Notes: generated by a model not told the origin, from the sequence alone. Shown: positions 26,702 to 35,166, numbered from the stretch's first letter. The stretch: DNA of 64,000 nucleotides from JACMLD01 sp038207265 (GCA_038207265.1 JBBQZZ010000015.1:1-64000); one strand, 5' to 3'. Numbers and translations: made by a program.

Positions 26702-26712
26702 ATTATTTTTTC

Positions 26713-27411
26713 TTAATTCCATAAAAGAGACTGGCTTAGTTCAATCTGTTTGCGATTGTACATTAAAATACCGGCATCTCTCAATTCGTTTAATAATGTG
26801 CTTACAGTTTGCCTTGACGCTGTTATTGAATTGGCAATATCAGCGTGAGTGAGATAATTATTCAATATAATTCTGTCGCCCATCTTATTACCATCTGTTT
26901 GTGCCCAGTTTTTAATAAAGTGAATAAGCCGGGATTTAGTATCACAAAAAGCCAGTTCGGAATGACGTTGTTCCAGGCGCCCCAATTTGCCCGTTACCAT
27001 TTTTGAGAATGTTGTCAGCATCGCCTGGTTGCTTTGCAATAAATATTGAAAATCAGAAATGTTGAACATAGCAATCAAAACATTAGAGGTCAGGGCCTGT
27101 GCATACGCATCGGCAGACGAATGTATTTCCATACTAATGTTTCCAAAAACATCCGGGGCAGTTATGATATCCTTTATAAGTTCTGCATCATCATTGCCCA
27201 ATTGAGCAATTTTTATTTTCCCGTTTACGAGCAGGTAAATTTTACTGAACTCGCCGTACCCGAATTTTATGACCTCCCCACGATAAACAGTTCTTAGTCT
27301 CATTACTGATTCTACTTCGGTTATTTTATGATCCGTTAAGTTTGCAAATAATGGATGACTTCGAAGTTTTAGATAATCGCTTTCTGTTGCCATATAAAGT
27401 GGATTGAGCAT
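26713..27411 (-). CDS. Crp/Fnr-family transcriptional regulator
   Basis: The 232-residue protein has the cyclic-nucleotide-binding fold (VYRGEVIKFGYGEFSKIYLLVNGKIKIAQLG...DVFGNISME) in residues 20-130. A winged HTH at about 155-225 follows (LTHADIANSITASRQTVSTLLNELRDAGILMYNRKQIEL). The recognition helix SRQTVSTLLNEL matches Crp/Fnr. It has no N-terminal Cys cluster, so it is not an oxygen-sensing Fe-S FNR. An alternative start at 27393 (MATESDYL) is equally good. It sits inside the operon with thioredoxin-like, NTF2-like and PNPOx-like genes, suggesting a feedback or downstream switch. Confidence 0.9.
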   Translation of the reverse strand: MLNPLYMATESDYLKLRSHPLFANLTDHKITEVESVMRLRTVYRGEVIKFGYGEFSKIYLLVNGKIKIAQLGNDDAELIKDIITAPDVFGNISMEIHSSADAYAQALTSNVLIAMFNISDFQYLLQSNQAMLTTFSKMVTGKLGRLEQRHSELAFCDTKSRLIHFIKNWAQTDGNKMGDRIILNNYLTHADIANSITASRQTVSTLLNELRDAGILMYNRKQIELSQSLLWN

Positions 27412-27444
27412 ACTTTTAAAGAAAATTTCCTGTTGAAATTAAAA

Positions 27445-27645
27445 TCATTCAGCTTTACTGCCTTTACCTTGTTCCGGGTTGATGGTTTTATCTGCCTGTA
27501 ACAATACCCTGTGCCACAGAGTATCTCCACATTCATCATAAATAACAATATCTTCGTCAACAGTACTGTCTGTTATAGCAACTCGTTTTGGCTTTACAGG
27601 AATAAACCCGTTGTTTTTCTTTTCGCTTTTTGAATTACTTAACAT
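27445..27645 (-). CDS. Small hypothetical protein (66 residues)
   Basis: A short frame lies tightly within the operon, 17 bases after the NTF2-like gene and 33 bases before the Crp-like gene. The product is charged, with many Lys, Asp and Glu, and no membrane segment or signal. I do not recognise a family. Position and spacing support it as a real gene more than its sequence does. It could be a small partner of the regulator or redox proteins. Confidence 0.5.
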   Translation of the reverse strand: MLSNSKSEKKNNGFIPVKPKRVAITDSTVDEDIVIYDECGDTLWHRVLLQADKTINPEQGKGSKAE

Positions 27646-27662
27646 AAAATATCTTTTTGCAA

Positions 27663-28073
27663 TTATAATTTTCTGTCAGATGCTTTGATTGCGAGGTCAT
27701 TGATGCTGGCATACCGCTTTCTCATCAAACCGTTTTCATCAAACTCCCAGTTCTCATTGCCATAAGCCCTGAACCATTGCCCAGCCACATTTTGATATTC
27801 ATACTCAAACCTCACAGCCATCCGGTTCTCCCGAAAACCCCACAATTCTTTTTTTAGTTTGTAATTCAGTTCCCGTTCCCACTTGCCTTTTAAAAATTCT
27901 TTCACAGCTTCCCGTCCGTTAATGAAGTCAGTTCTGTTTCGCCATTCGGTATCAATGGTGTAAGCCATGCAAACTCTTTCAGGGTCTTTGCTATTCCAGG
28001 CATCTTCTGCCAGTTGAACTTTCTGCAATGCTGTCTCCATTGTAAAAGGGGGAAGTGGATGTTTTTGTTCCAT
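27663..28073 (-). CDS. NTF2-like DUF1348 protein
   Basis: This 136-residue protein carries the DUF1348 pattern: AEDAWNSKDPERVCMAYTIDTEWRNRTDFINGREAVKEFLKGKWERELNYKLKKELWGFRENRMAVRFEYEYQNVAGQWFRAYGNENWEFDENGLMRKRYASINDL. The NTF2 fold is a cone-shaped pocket used by diverse ligand-binding and catalytic proteins; DUF1348 has no assigned reaction. It is 16 bases downstream of the thioredoxin-like gene in the same operon, and two further NTF2-like proteins occur in the island (38-40 kb). Confidence 0.9.
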   Translation of the reverse strand: MEQKHPLPPFTMETALQKVQLAEDAWNSKDPERVCMAYTIDTEWRNRTDFINGREAVKEFLKGKWERELNYKLKKELWGFRENRMAVRFEYEYQNVAGQWFRAYGNENWEFDENGLMRKRYASINDLAIKASDRKL

Positions 28074-28089
28074 GTAATTGAAGTTTTAA

Positions 28090-28719
28090 TTATGATAAAC
28101 AATCAGCACAAAATAAATTTGCGCGAAATAACAATTTTGAAATTTCTGCTTCCAGTGATTGTTGTTTGTCTTTGGCATACCAAAAATGCAATTCGCTAGC
28201 ATAGGTTGCAGCAGTTGCGGTATTTGATTTCAACTTCTTTACTAAGCTTTGCGCTACAGTTGGCCTTGGGCCCCAGATGCCTGTTACATTGAAATGCACA
28301 TCCAGTTGTATTAATTTTGGAATAGAGCGGGTGGTGTTGGTAAGATATGCATCCATTAATTCAGGATTCTGGTCACGATAAACCATTCTCATTTCAATTT
28401 TTCCGCCGCTCAATTCAGCAATCTCATTAAATACTGGCAGCGTTTGCGAAGCATCACCACACCAATGTTCTGTTAATAATAACCAATAAGTTTTTTGCTT
28501 CAGGTTTTTTATTTGTTCTAGTATGATCGAACCGGCAGTAAAAGTTTTCTCTACACGGTGCATACGGCGTTGGTTAAGGTTGATGTATTCTTTAATTTTC
28601 AGATCGGCATTTAAAGCCAGGTCCTCAGCCATCTGTTGTTTGTATTGGTTGTAACCAATACCTTTTTCAAGATAAGCAGCATAATCTGACTTTTTAATGA
28701 GTGTGTTTGTTGTTGCCAT
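28090..28719 (-). CDS. Thioredoxin-family protein (WCGDA type)
   Basis: The 209-residue protein contains a thioredoxin fold with the site TEHWCGDASQTLPVFNEIAELSG: the first Cys is present, but the second position of CxxC is Ala-Ser, so it has only one active-site Cys. This W-C-G-D-A form is a known cytoplasmic subfamily. There is no signal peptide. It heads a five-gene operon (thioredoxin, DUF1348, 66-residue protein, Crp-like, PNPOx-like). Its promoter has the tandem TCCAT operator (28770-28805), so it is probably a member of the local regulon. Confidence 0.88.
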   Translation of the reverse strand: MATTNTLIKKSDYAAYLEKGIGYNQYKQQMAEDLALNADLKIKEYINLNQRRMHRVEKTFTAGSIILEQIKNLKQKTYWLLLTEHWCGDASQTLPVFNEIAELSGGKIEMRMVYRDQNPELMDAYLTNTTRSIPKLIQLDVHFNVTGIWGPRPTVAQSLVKKLKSNTATAATYASELHFWYAKDKQQSLEAEISKLLFRANLFCADCLS

Positions 28720-28739
28720 TTTTTGTTTCTTTTACAATA

Positions 28740-28805
28740 CAAAGTTTCAACTATAATCTGCTTTTATAAATGGATAATGAACGCAAAGGGATGGACAGTT
28801 TTCTC
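28740..28805 (-). promoter_or_regulatory. Tandem TCCAT operator/promoter, copy A
   Basis: On the minus strand two TCCAT half sites start 21 bases apart (plus-strand ATGGA at 28770 and 28791). After exactly 26 bases, towards the gene, comes TTTG (plus-strand caaa 28740-28743), the -7 box. Flanks of both half sites are also conserved with the five other copies (plus-strand aaaATGGAtaatg and gATGGAcagttttctcc). The start codon of the thioredoxin-like gene is 51 bases from the near half site. Confidence 0.75.
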
Positions 28806-28868
28806 CGGATTGATTTGTTGCTTACTGAAAGTAATATTTCACCAACGGCCCGCACTAAATTGTTAATC

Positions 28869-29774
28869 TCATGCCCGTGCATAACCAATCATTTCACGGT
28901 ATTTTTGCGGCGAAACCTTGGTATTTACTTTAAAAAAGCGGCTGAAATAATATTCATCTTCGTAACCCAGTTCGTAGGCAATTTCCTTTATCGCTTTATT
29001 GGTAAGGTATAATTCCCTTTTAGCTTCAGTGATGATGCGTTCATTAATAATACTGGAAATTGACTTATTGTAATAGGCCTTTGAAACCTTACCTAAAGTT
29101 TTGGCGGTTACATAAAGCATCGCCGCATAGTCACTGGGCGAATGTTTGGCTTTAAAATTTTCCTCAATGGCATTAATAAGCTTTTGCAAAATATAAGGTT
29201 CCTTAATTCCAGCTGCATTATCAGTTTCTTGCGGTTGCTGTTCTGATTTTAATCGGAAAGCATTAATTAATAATATTCTTAAATAAGATCCCAGCAGGTC
29301 ATGCTCAGCCATTAAGGTATATTGTATTTCTTCCTCTATCTTTTCACACAACATGTCAAATGCCATTATTGAACTGTTGTTAATTTGCACAAAAGGAGGC
29401 TGCGTAACATTATTGTACAATTTTGTTTTAAATGCTTTTTCTTTTTCGGGTTGATCTGCGAAAATAAATTCGGAGTGAAAATTAATTACGATTCCTTTGA
29501 TTGGATTTTCGGAAGAAATAAGGTATGGTTGAAAGGGCGCAAAACTGAACAACGAATTTTCCTGGAAATCAAATTCAGAAAATCCTGTTTTCACTTTACC
29601 ATGTCCTTCTTTTACCCAGATAAGTGAAAAATATTTATTTCGTTGTATCTGCCCAACAAAACAATTTTCCTCAAATTTAAAAAGATTGAATACCAGGCTG
29701 CCGTTTACCTTGTTTACCAACGAATAATTTAATCGGTTGTGCATGATCGTATTTTTAAAAAATAGATAATTCAA
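28869..29774 (-). CDS. AraC-family transcriptional regulator
   Basis: The 301-residue protein has an N-terminal cupin-like sensing region (residues 30-140: NKYFSLIWVKEGHGKVKTGFSEFDFQENSLFSFAPFQPYL) and a C-terminal AraC double HTH at about 200-298 (HSPSDYAAMLYVTAKTLGKVSKAYYNKSISSIINERII and IKEIAYELGYEDEYYFSRFFKVNTKVSPQKYRE). A second ATG at 29744 is possible. It is coded 2 bases after the small thioredoxin gene, so they form an operon. It lies beside operator copy A; AraC proteins typically bind two direct repeats about 21 bases apart, making it the leading candidate activator of the six-promoter set. That link is inference. Confidence 0.92.
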   Translation of the reverse strand: MNYLFFKNTIMHNRLNYSLVNKVNGSLVFNLFKFEENCFVGQIQRNKYFSLIWVKEGHGKVKTGFSEFDFQENSLFSFAPFQPYLISSENPIKGIVINFHSEFIFADQPEKEKAFKTKLYNNVTQPPFVQINNSSIMAFDMLCEKIEEEIQYTLMAEHDLLGSYLRILLINAFRLKSEQQPQETDNAAGIKEPYILQKLINAIEENFKAKHSPSDYAAMLYVTAKTLGKVSKAYYNKSISSIINERIITEAKRELYLTNKAIKEIAYELGYEDEYYFSRFFKVNTKVSPQKYREMIGYARA

Positions 29775-29776
29775 TA

Positions 29777-30118
29777 TTATTTAATTGCTGTTTCCAGTCT
29801 TGCAATGAATAAGTCCCTTGAAATCAGGCCAACTATAAAATCAATCGTAACCCCATCGCGGTAAAACAAAATGGTAGGTAAATCTGTAATACCCAATTTC
29901 TCTTTTAGAAAAGGAACTTCATCAATATCAACCCTGTAAAATGAAGCAGCAGTCTTAAACATCATTTGCATCTCGTCGTAAATAGGGGCCATTATCTGGC
30001 AGGGGCCGCTCCATTCTGCACAAAATCTTACAATCTGTAAACCACTGCCATTTAAAACTTTTCGGTTATAAATGCCTTCTTCCTTTATTTTCTTGATGAT
30101 ATTTTTATTGCTCGGCAT
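29777..30118 (-). CDS. Thioredoxin-like protein with SGPC active site
   Basis: The 113-residue protein is a single thioredoxin fold: VRFCAEWSGPCQIMAPIYDEM near 31-51, FYRVDIDEVPFLKEKLGITDLPTILFYRDG with the cis-Pro, and a C-terminal helix. The normal WCGPC is WSGPC here: the nucleophilic Cys is Ser, and only Cys40 remains (another Cys at 33 is in the preceding strand). It cannot act as an ordinary dithiol reductase, so it may bind or sense disulphides. It is co-transcribed with the AraC regulator that follows after 2 bases. Confidence 0.85.
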   Translation of the reverse strand: MPSNKNIIKKIKEEGIYNRKVLNGSGLQIVRFCAEWSGPCQIMAPIYDEMQMMFKTAASFYRVDIDEVPFLKEKLGITDLPTILFYRDGVTIDFIVGLISRDLFIARLETAIK

Positions 30119-30358
30119 AATTTATATAGCCAAATGAGGTGCCATATTAATTACAAGCCATCAAATTTTTTTACAACTCAATACAGTAAAGACTTGTAGC
30201 ATTTTTATAATTGCGTCTACCATGTATTTCGGCAAATTTATTTTCATGATATATCAGGAATTTCACTATATTTCATGAAACTTTCAAACGAAAAATGAAG
30301 GGCTCAATCTGTTTTTATTTTTCTTAATACTTTATATTAATCGCCATGAAAATATGTT

Positions 30359-30374
30359 TTGGGAATATTCCCAA
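30359..30374. promoter_or_regulatory. Perfect 16-base palindrome before the sigma-54 activator gene
   Basis: TTGGGAATATTCCCAA is an uninterrupted two-fold palindrome, 92 bases before the activator's ATG (30466), in the divergent 347-base gap between the thioredoxin/AraC operon and the activator gene. It has no T-run. Its symmetry suits binding by a dimeric regulator controlling one or both transcripts. The rest of the gap contains no frame worth calling. Confidence 0.5.
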
Positions 30375-30465
30375 GACTTTTTTGGATTCTTCCTTCCTGA
30401 CTTTATAACATTTTTCAGGATGCATTTACAGACTTGTATTTATCAGGACCTTTAAAAATTTACAA

Positions 30466-32265
30466 ATGTCAAAAAAGGCTGAGCTGGATTTTAACACAAA
30501 TCCAGACCTTACACAATTTGCTTTTAAAAACCTGCAGGAGGCAATCTTCTGGGCAAATGCCAAAGGAGATATTTTTTATGCTAACGATTCTTTATGTAAA
30601 ATGTCGGGATATAGTCAAAACGAGTTGATGGCAATGAACCTGCGTGATATGCTGCCTCAGGATATTGCACCTTACAACAATGCATTAAACTGCTTAACTA
30701 TTACTTATGAAGTAAAGTATAAACACAAAACGGGCTATTTATATGATGTTGAAGTGAGCGTTAATTATATGGAATATGAGGGCCAGGAAATAACCTGCAC
30801 TTTTGTTAGAGACATAGCACAGCGAAAATTGGCAGAAGAAAAGTTAAACCTTGTCAATAGCCAATTAGAGATCTTGTTGAAGGAAAGTGAAGAGCGTTTT
30901 CGTGATTTGTTTGAAGAGGCACCGATTGCTTATGTTCAAGAACGGCTTGATTCCCGTTTTATTAAAATTAACCGCACTGCCAGGAGAATTCTTGGAGTTA
31001 GAGAAGATGAAGTTACTGAAACCTATGGTAAAACACTGATAGCCGATCCGGTAGAAGCTCAGCGATTTCTTAATGTCATCTCGGATGCGTCAGAAGATGA
31101 AAAGGAGCATGACGGTATCCCGCTCGAACTACGCAGGAAAGACAACGGGAAGCCTGTTTGGGTTAAATGGTTTTCTAAAACAGACCAAAGTGGTTTATTT
31201 GCCCGAACTATGATAGTTGATATTACTCACCAAGTACTCATGGAAAAGGAACAACAAAAATTACAAGCTCAGAATTCTTATCTGCAGGAAGAAATAAAAC
31301 TAACCCACAATTTTGAAGAAATTGTAAGCAAGAGTAAAAAATTTCATAAAGTATTACAACAGATTGAGCAGGTAGCTTCTACTGATGCCACAGTGTTGAT
31401 TTTAGGTGAAAGCGGAACAGGAAAGGAATTGCTGGCGAGGGCTGTACACAATATTAGTAAAAGAAATAAACGTCCGCTTATAAAAATAAACTGCGCCAAT
31501 TTGCCCGCCAATTTAATTGAAAGCGAATTGTTTGGCCATGAACGTGGTGCCTTTACAGGTGCCATGGAAAGAAAAATCGGGCGCTTTGAACTGGCAGATG
31601 GAGGCACGATTTTTTTAGATGAGATAGGTGAATTGCCCGTAGAATTACAAGCCAAGCTATTAAGGGTATTGCAAGAAGGCGAATTTGAACGACTGGGTAA
31701 TCCTAAAACATTGAAAGTAAATGTTAGAGTGATTGCGGCCACCAACCGCAATCTGGAAGAAGCGATTGCGAAAAAAGAATTCAGGGAAGATTTGTTTTAC
31801 CGGCTCAATGTATTTCAGATACTTTCACCTCCCTTACGCAACCGAAAAGAAGATATACCCCTGCTGGTAAAACATTTTGTAAAAAAGTACGAGGGTAAAA
31901 TGGGAAAGGAAATTAAAAACATACCTGACAAAGTAATTACCGAATTAATGCAGTACGAATGGCCTGGCAACATCCGCGAACTGGAGAATGTAATAGAAAG
32001 AGCATTGATACTATCGAGGGGTAATACATTGGAATATGGCGATTGGATACCAAACAATAAGAATGGCGGCAACAAAGAAAATGGGAAGCCGCAATTACTT
32101 AAAATGGAAGACATGGAAAGGCAACATATTCTTAATATTCTAAACAGAACAAATTGGAAGGTAAGTGGAGAAAATGGTGCAGCTAAAATTTTAGCATTAA
32201 ATGCTAATACGCTGGAATCAAGAATGAAGAAATTAGAAATTAAGAGGAACCCTCCTTTGACCTAA
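30466..32265 (+). CDS. PAS-domain sigma-54-dependent transcriptional activator
   Basis: This 599-residue protein has two PAS domains (about 15-125 and 140-265), then a coiled region and a sigma-54 AAA+ domain. The latter has Walker A GESGTGKELLARAVH near 313, the sigma-54 contact loop GAFTGA near 361, and Walker B GGTIFLDEIGELP. A Fis-type HTH ends the protein (NILNRTNWKVSGENGAAKILALNANTLESRMKKLEI). The intact GAFTGA implies real sigma-54 activation. The PAS domains probably sense a redox state or small ligand. It stands alone on the plus strand, convergent with peroxiredoxin; the 16-base palindrome upstream could control it. Confidence 0.94.
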   Translation: MSKKAELDFNTNPDLTQFAFKNLQEAIFWANAKGDIFYANDSLCKMSGYSQNELMAMNLRDMLPQDIAPYNNALNCLTITYEVKYKHKTGYLYDVEVSVNYMEYEGQEITCTFVRDIAQRKLAEEKLNLVNSQLEILLKESEERFRDLFEEAPIAYVQERLDSRFIKINRTARRILGVREDEVTETYGKTLIADPVEAQRFLNVISDASEDEKEHDGIPLELRRKDNGKPVWVKWFSKTDQSGLFARTMIVDITHQVLMEKEQQKLQAQNSYLQEEIKLTHNFEEIVSKSKKFHKVLQQIEQVASTDATVLILGESGTGKELLARAVHNISKRNKRPLIKINCANLPANLIESELFGHERGAFTGAMERKIGRFELADGGTIFLDEIGELPVELQAKLLRVLQEGEFERLGNPKTLKVNVRVIAATNRNLEEAIAKKEFREDLFYRLNVFQILSPPLRNRKEDIPLLVKHFVKKYEGKMGKEIKNIPDKVITELMQYEWPGNIRELENVIERALILSRGNTLEYGDWIPNNKNGGNKENGKPQLLKMEDMERQHILNILNRTNWKVSGENGAAKILALNANTLESRMKKLEIKRNPPLT

Positions 32266-32291
32266 AACTTCAAATTTCCCCAATTTAAATA

Positions 32292-32930
32292 TTAGTCTTT
32301 ATTTGGCTGAGGTGTGTAGCGTAAATATGGCTTTATTTCTTTTACCCCTTTTGGAAATTTCTTTAACGCATCCGCGGTGCTCATTTCAGGAGCTACGATC
32401 ACATCTTCGCCATCTTTCCAGTTAGTGGGTGTAACTACAGAGAAAGCTGCGGTTAATTGAAGTGAGTCAACAACACGCATTACTTCAAAAAAGTTCCTGC
32501 CGGTAGAAGCAGGATACGTGATAATTAATTTAACTCTTTTATCGGGGCCAATAACAAATAAGGAACGAACCGTAAACGTTTCTGATGCATTGGGATGTAT
32601 CATATCATAAGCAACTGCAATCTCTTTTGTCTCATCGGCAATAATCGGGAACCCAACTGTGACTCCTTGCGTTTCATTAATATCTTTTATCCATTCTTTG
32701 TGGCTCTCCAGGCTATCCACGCTCAACGCCAGTACCCTTATATTTCTCTTTTCAAATTCTTTTTGAAATGTAGATACCTCGCCAAGCTCGGTTGTGCAAA
32801 CCGGTGTAAAATCGCCCGGATGTGAAAACAATATACCCCAGGCTGCTCCCAGGTATTCATAGAAATCCAGCGGACCCAAAGAAGTACGCGCTTTAAAATT
32901 GGGAGCTAAATCTCCTAAACGTAAGCTCAT
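32292..32930 (-). CDS. 1-Cys peroxiredoxin (Prx6 type)
   Basis: The 212-residue protein matches Prx6-like enzymes: the N-terminal LGDLAPNFKARTSLGPLDFYEYLG, then the active site SHPGDFTPVCTTELGEV with the peroxidatic Cys45, and no other cysteine anywhere, so it is a 1-Cys type. The C-terminal domain (VDSLQLTAAFSVVTPTNWKDGEDVIVAPEMSTADALKKFPKGVKEIKPYLRYTPQP) is characteristic. It reduces peroxides in the cytoplasm using an outside thiol; the nearby thioredoxins are candidates. A dyad at 32933-32979 lies immediately before its start. Confidence 0.95.
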   Translation of the reverse strand: MSLRLGDLAPNFKARTSLGPLDFYEYLGAAWGILFSHPGDFTPVCTTELGEVSTFQKEFEKRNIRVLALSVDSLESHKEWIKDINETQGVTVGFPIIADETKEIAVAYDMIHPNASETFTVRSLFVIGPDKRVKLIITYPASTGRNFFEVMRVVDSLQLTAAFSVVTPTNWKDGEDVIVAPEMSTADALKKFPKGVKEIKPYLRYTPQPNKD

Positions 32931-32932
32931 AA

Positions 32933-32979
32933 AATATTATTTGGCGCGATAAACTTAATCTTTTCTGCCAAATAATATA
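32933..32979. promoter_or_regulatory. Dyad at the start of the peroxiredoxin gene
   Basis: aatattatttggc (32933-32945) is mirrored by gccaaataatata (32967-32979) at 12 of 13 positions, with 21 bases between them. It occupies nearly the whole gap between the FMN reductase stop (32998) and the peroxiredoxin start (32930), so it may act as operator, RNA leader hairpin or terminator for the upstream gene. It has no strong T-run following. Confidence 0.5.
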
Positions 32980-32997
32980 TTGTGTTTTTGAAAATTA

Positions 32998-33543
32998 TTA
33001 ATCTCTCTCCTTTATCCGGCTAATCAAATTCTCTAACAGCAGCTGTAATGATTGCAGTGTTTCTGTATCTGTAACAGCACCTGCTTCATTTATTTTATTT
33101 TTAACATTGGCTATACTCAGCGAAGTATTTGTACCCATATTTGTTCCCAAAGCAGTAAGTGTTAGCAGTAACGATGCCAGCGCTTTATCGCCTCCGAAAT
33201 ACAATGGTGATGCGCTGATTGCAGCAACAGGTTTTTCGTTCAACTCACCGGTAAATACCAACCAATCTAAGGCGTTTTTTAAAACACCCGGCACGCCAAA
33301 GGCGTATTCAGGAGTAGAAAAAATCACGGCATCTGCCTCTTTGATTTGTTGCCGGAAATTATTGACCGCTCTAACCGGTGAAGTTATTTCGGGGTTAAAA
33401 TGTGGCAGTGTGATTAACTCATCAAATAATTTTACCAACACATATTCCGGGACCATTGTCGCCAAGGTTCTAAGAATGTTTGTATTAGCAGAAGTTGGTT
33501 TTAAACTTCCTGAAATACCAATAATATTAATTTGTTTTTTCAT
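32998..33543 (-). CDS. NADPH-dependent FMN reductase-like protein
   Basis: The ATG at 33543 gives MKKQINIIGISGSLKPTSANTNIL, with the flavodoxin-like phosphate loop GISGSLKPTSANTN. The longer frame from 33567 adds eight residues. FSTPEYAFGVPGVLKNALDWL near 80-100 is the family's active-site region. It probably reduces FMN or quinones with NAD(P)H. It is 67 bases upstream of peroxiredoxin and 33 bases downstream of a membrane protein in a minus-strand group. Confidence 0.92.
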   Translation of the reverse strand: MKKQINIIGISGSLKPTSANTNILRTLATMVPEYVLVKLFDELITLPHFNPEITSPVRAVNNFRQQIKEADAVIFSTPEYAFGVPGVLKNALDWLVFTGELNEKPVAAISASPLYFGGDKALASLLLTLTALGTNMGTNTSLSIANVKNKINEAGAVTDTETLQSLQLLLENLISRIKERD

Positions 33544-33600
33544 ATTGATAAATATGGCATTTGTCAATGGTTTCCTTTTTTTACTTTACTTAACAGTGTT

Positions 33601-33987
33601 TTACACTTTTTTAGCCGGAGCTGTAAAAGCTACAATGCCAAATAACACAGCAAACACAAAATACAGCATGGTAGCAATCCAGAAATAAAGAGAGGTTGAA
33701 TGATTGATGGCAACTTTAATCAGTGCTAAAAAGCCAACAACAAAATGCATAAAATTACCCATTGCCAGTGGACGTGCATAGATGCCACCAACTAAAACGG
33801 TTTTTGCCATCCAATTCATCATGGCAAAACCAAGGAAGAGTGCACCAGTTATTTGCAGTAAGATTGTGTAATCGAGACCGGAGGGCGTCTCTACGTAGTT
33901 TAAAATTTCCAGCGGGAAAAATGACAAGGCTACTCCAACCACGCCCATTGTAGCAGCACTTGCTATCATTAAATATTTTGTATTCAT
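33601..33987 (-). CDS. Four-span membrane protein of unknown function
   Basis: The 128-residue protein has four hydrophobic helices at about 5-27, 42-63, 75-95 and 102-123, separated by short loops (PLEILNYVETPSGLDY, MAKTVLVGGIYARP). There is no clear motif. It resembles small uncharacterised DoxX/DUF4345-like proteins, but the match is weak. It is 33 bases upstream of the FMN reductase and 26 bases downstream of the VOC gene; all three may be on one transcript. Confidence 0.7.
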   Translation of the reverse strand: MNTKYLMIASAATMGVVGVALSFFPLEILNYVETPSGLDYTILLQITGALFLGFAMMNWMAKTVLVGGIYARPLAMGNFMHFVVGFLALIKVAINHSTSLYFWIATMLYFVFAVLFGIVAFTAPAKKV

Positions 33988-34013
33988 GGCTTACTGTTTT
34001 TAAGATTTATATG

Positions 34014-34403
34014 TTATTTCATTTTTGATTGAATTTTCCAGGGTGGATCTGTCCTGTTTTTTCCTGCAAAATAAAGAATGAGCTGATTGTTATCAGGATC
34101 CTTTAAACGTGCTTCTCTCCACAACCAGGGTTTATCGGTTGGTAATTCCTCAAATACAATTCCCTTCTTTATCAACGATTGCACATAGTCATCTAAATCA
34201 TCTAGCTCAAAATAAATCCAGATACCATCACCGGTTGGAAACTGATCAGTTGCATGCAGTGAAAATGTAGAACTGCCATTGGGGCAAATAAACCGGGCAT
34301 ATTCCGGAACGGACTTAACAATCAGCTTCAGACCAAGTTTTTCATAAAAGGCAATTGCATTTACCACATCCAATACGGGTACTGTTATTTGATTTAAATT
34401 CAT
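34014..34403 (-). CDS. VOC-family (glyoxalase/bleomycin-resistance-like) protein
   Basis: The 129-residue protein has the paired beta-alpha-beta-beta-beta modules of the VOC fold: MNLNQITVPVLDVVNAIAFYEKLGLKLIV and, in the second half, GIWIYFELDDLDDYVQSLIKKGIVFEELPTDKPWLWREARLKDPDNNQLILYFAG. Metal ligands typical of glyoxalase I are only partly present, so a binding or dioxygenase-like role is equally possible. It starts a minus-strand group with the membrane protein, FMN reductase and peroxiredoxin. Confidence 0.87.
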   Translation of the reverse strand: MNLNQITVPVLDVVNAIAFYEKLGLKLIVKSVPEYARFICPNGSSTFSLHATDQFPTGDGIWIYFELDDLDDYVQSLIKKGIVFEELPTDKPWLWREARLKDPDNNQLILYFAGKNRTDPPWKIQSKMK

Positions 34404-34551
34404 CGTTACTTGTTTATCCCGCTTTACACGGTATTAATTTAATTTTTCTTCCTTTAATATTTCTTTGATTGTGAGGTAAAAGCCTGCTCCTTTAAAAACC
34501 TCAACGAAATATAATCACAGAATAGAGAAACAGGATCATACACAAATAAAT

Positions 34552-35127
34552 TCAGCTCATCAATTCTTTGTACCGGAAACACCCAACACTGTGGTCGTTT
34601 ACCAAACCTGCGCTTTGCATAAAGGAATAGCAAATGATGCTTCCGGTAAATTTGAAACCCCGCTTTCTTAAATCGGCACTCATGCTGTCACTTACTGAAG
34701 AGGTGGCTGGTATATCATGAAAATGTTTGTACTTGTGATGAATTGTTTTAAAATCAACAAAACTCCAGATGTATTTATTAAATGACCCAAACTCTTTCGT
34801 AATTTCCAAAGCCCTTTTTGCATTGTGTACAATCGAGTTTATTTTATTCCTGTTGCGGATGATGGATGCGTCATATAAAATTTTCTGCAATTCGGTTTCT
34901 TTCATTGCGGCCACTTTCTTAATGTTAAACCGGTGAAATAATTTTCGGTATGCTTCCCTCCTTTTAAAAACAATCAGCCAACTGATTCCCGCCTGCTGGC
35001 CACCCAATGAAAGTATTTCAAATAATCTGTTGTCGTCCAGAACGGGAATGCCCCATTCCTCATCGTGATAAGGAATAAGTTCCGGGCCCTGGTTTACAAA
35101 ATCGCATCTGATTAGCTCCTTTTTCAT
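34552..35127 (-). CDS. tag: DNA-3-methyladenine glycosylase I
   Basis: The 191-residue protein matches Tag: RCDFVNQGPELIPYHDEEWGIPVLDDNRLFEILSLGGQQAGISWLIVFKRREAYRKLFHRFN, then IIRNRNKINSIVHNAKRALEI and KRGFKFTGSIICYSFMQSAGLVNDHSVGCFRY. The zinc-binding pattern is present: Cys near the start, His in the YHDEEWG segment and His/Cys in NDHSVGC. It removes 3-methyladenine from alkylated DNA. It is single on the minus strand, near DM13 and VOC genes, in keeping with a stress island. Confidence 0.95.
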   Translation of the reverse strand: MKKELIRCDFVNQGPELIPYHDEEWGIPVLDDNRLFEILSLGGQQAGISWLIVFKRREAYRKLFHRFNIKKVAAMKETELQKILYDASIIRNRNKINSIVHNAKRALEITKEFGSFNKYIWSFVDFKTIHHKYKHFHDIPATSSVSDSMSADLRKRGFKFTGSIICYSFMQSAGLVNDHSVGCFRYKELMS

Positions 35128-35166
35128 TAAGGTTGTTTTGTCAATGAGTGATGAAGAATGAACTCT

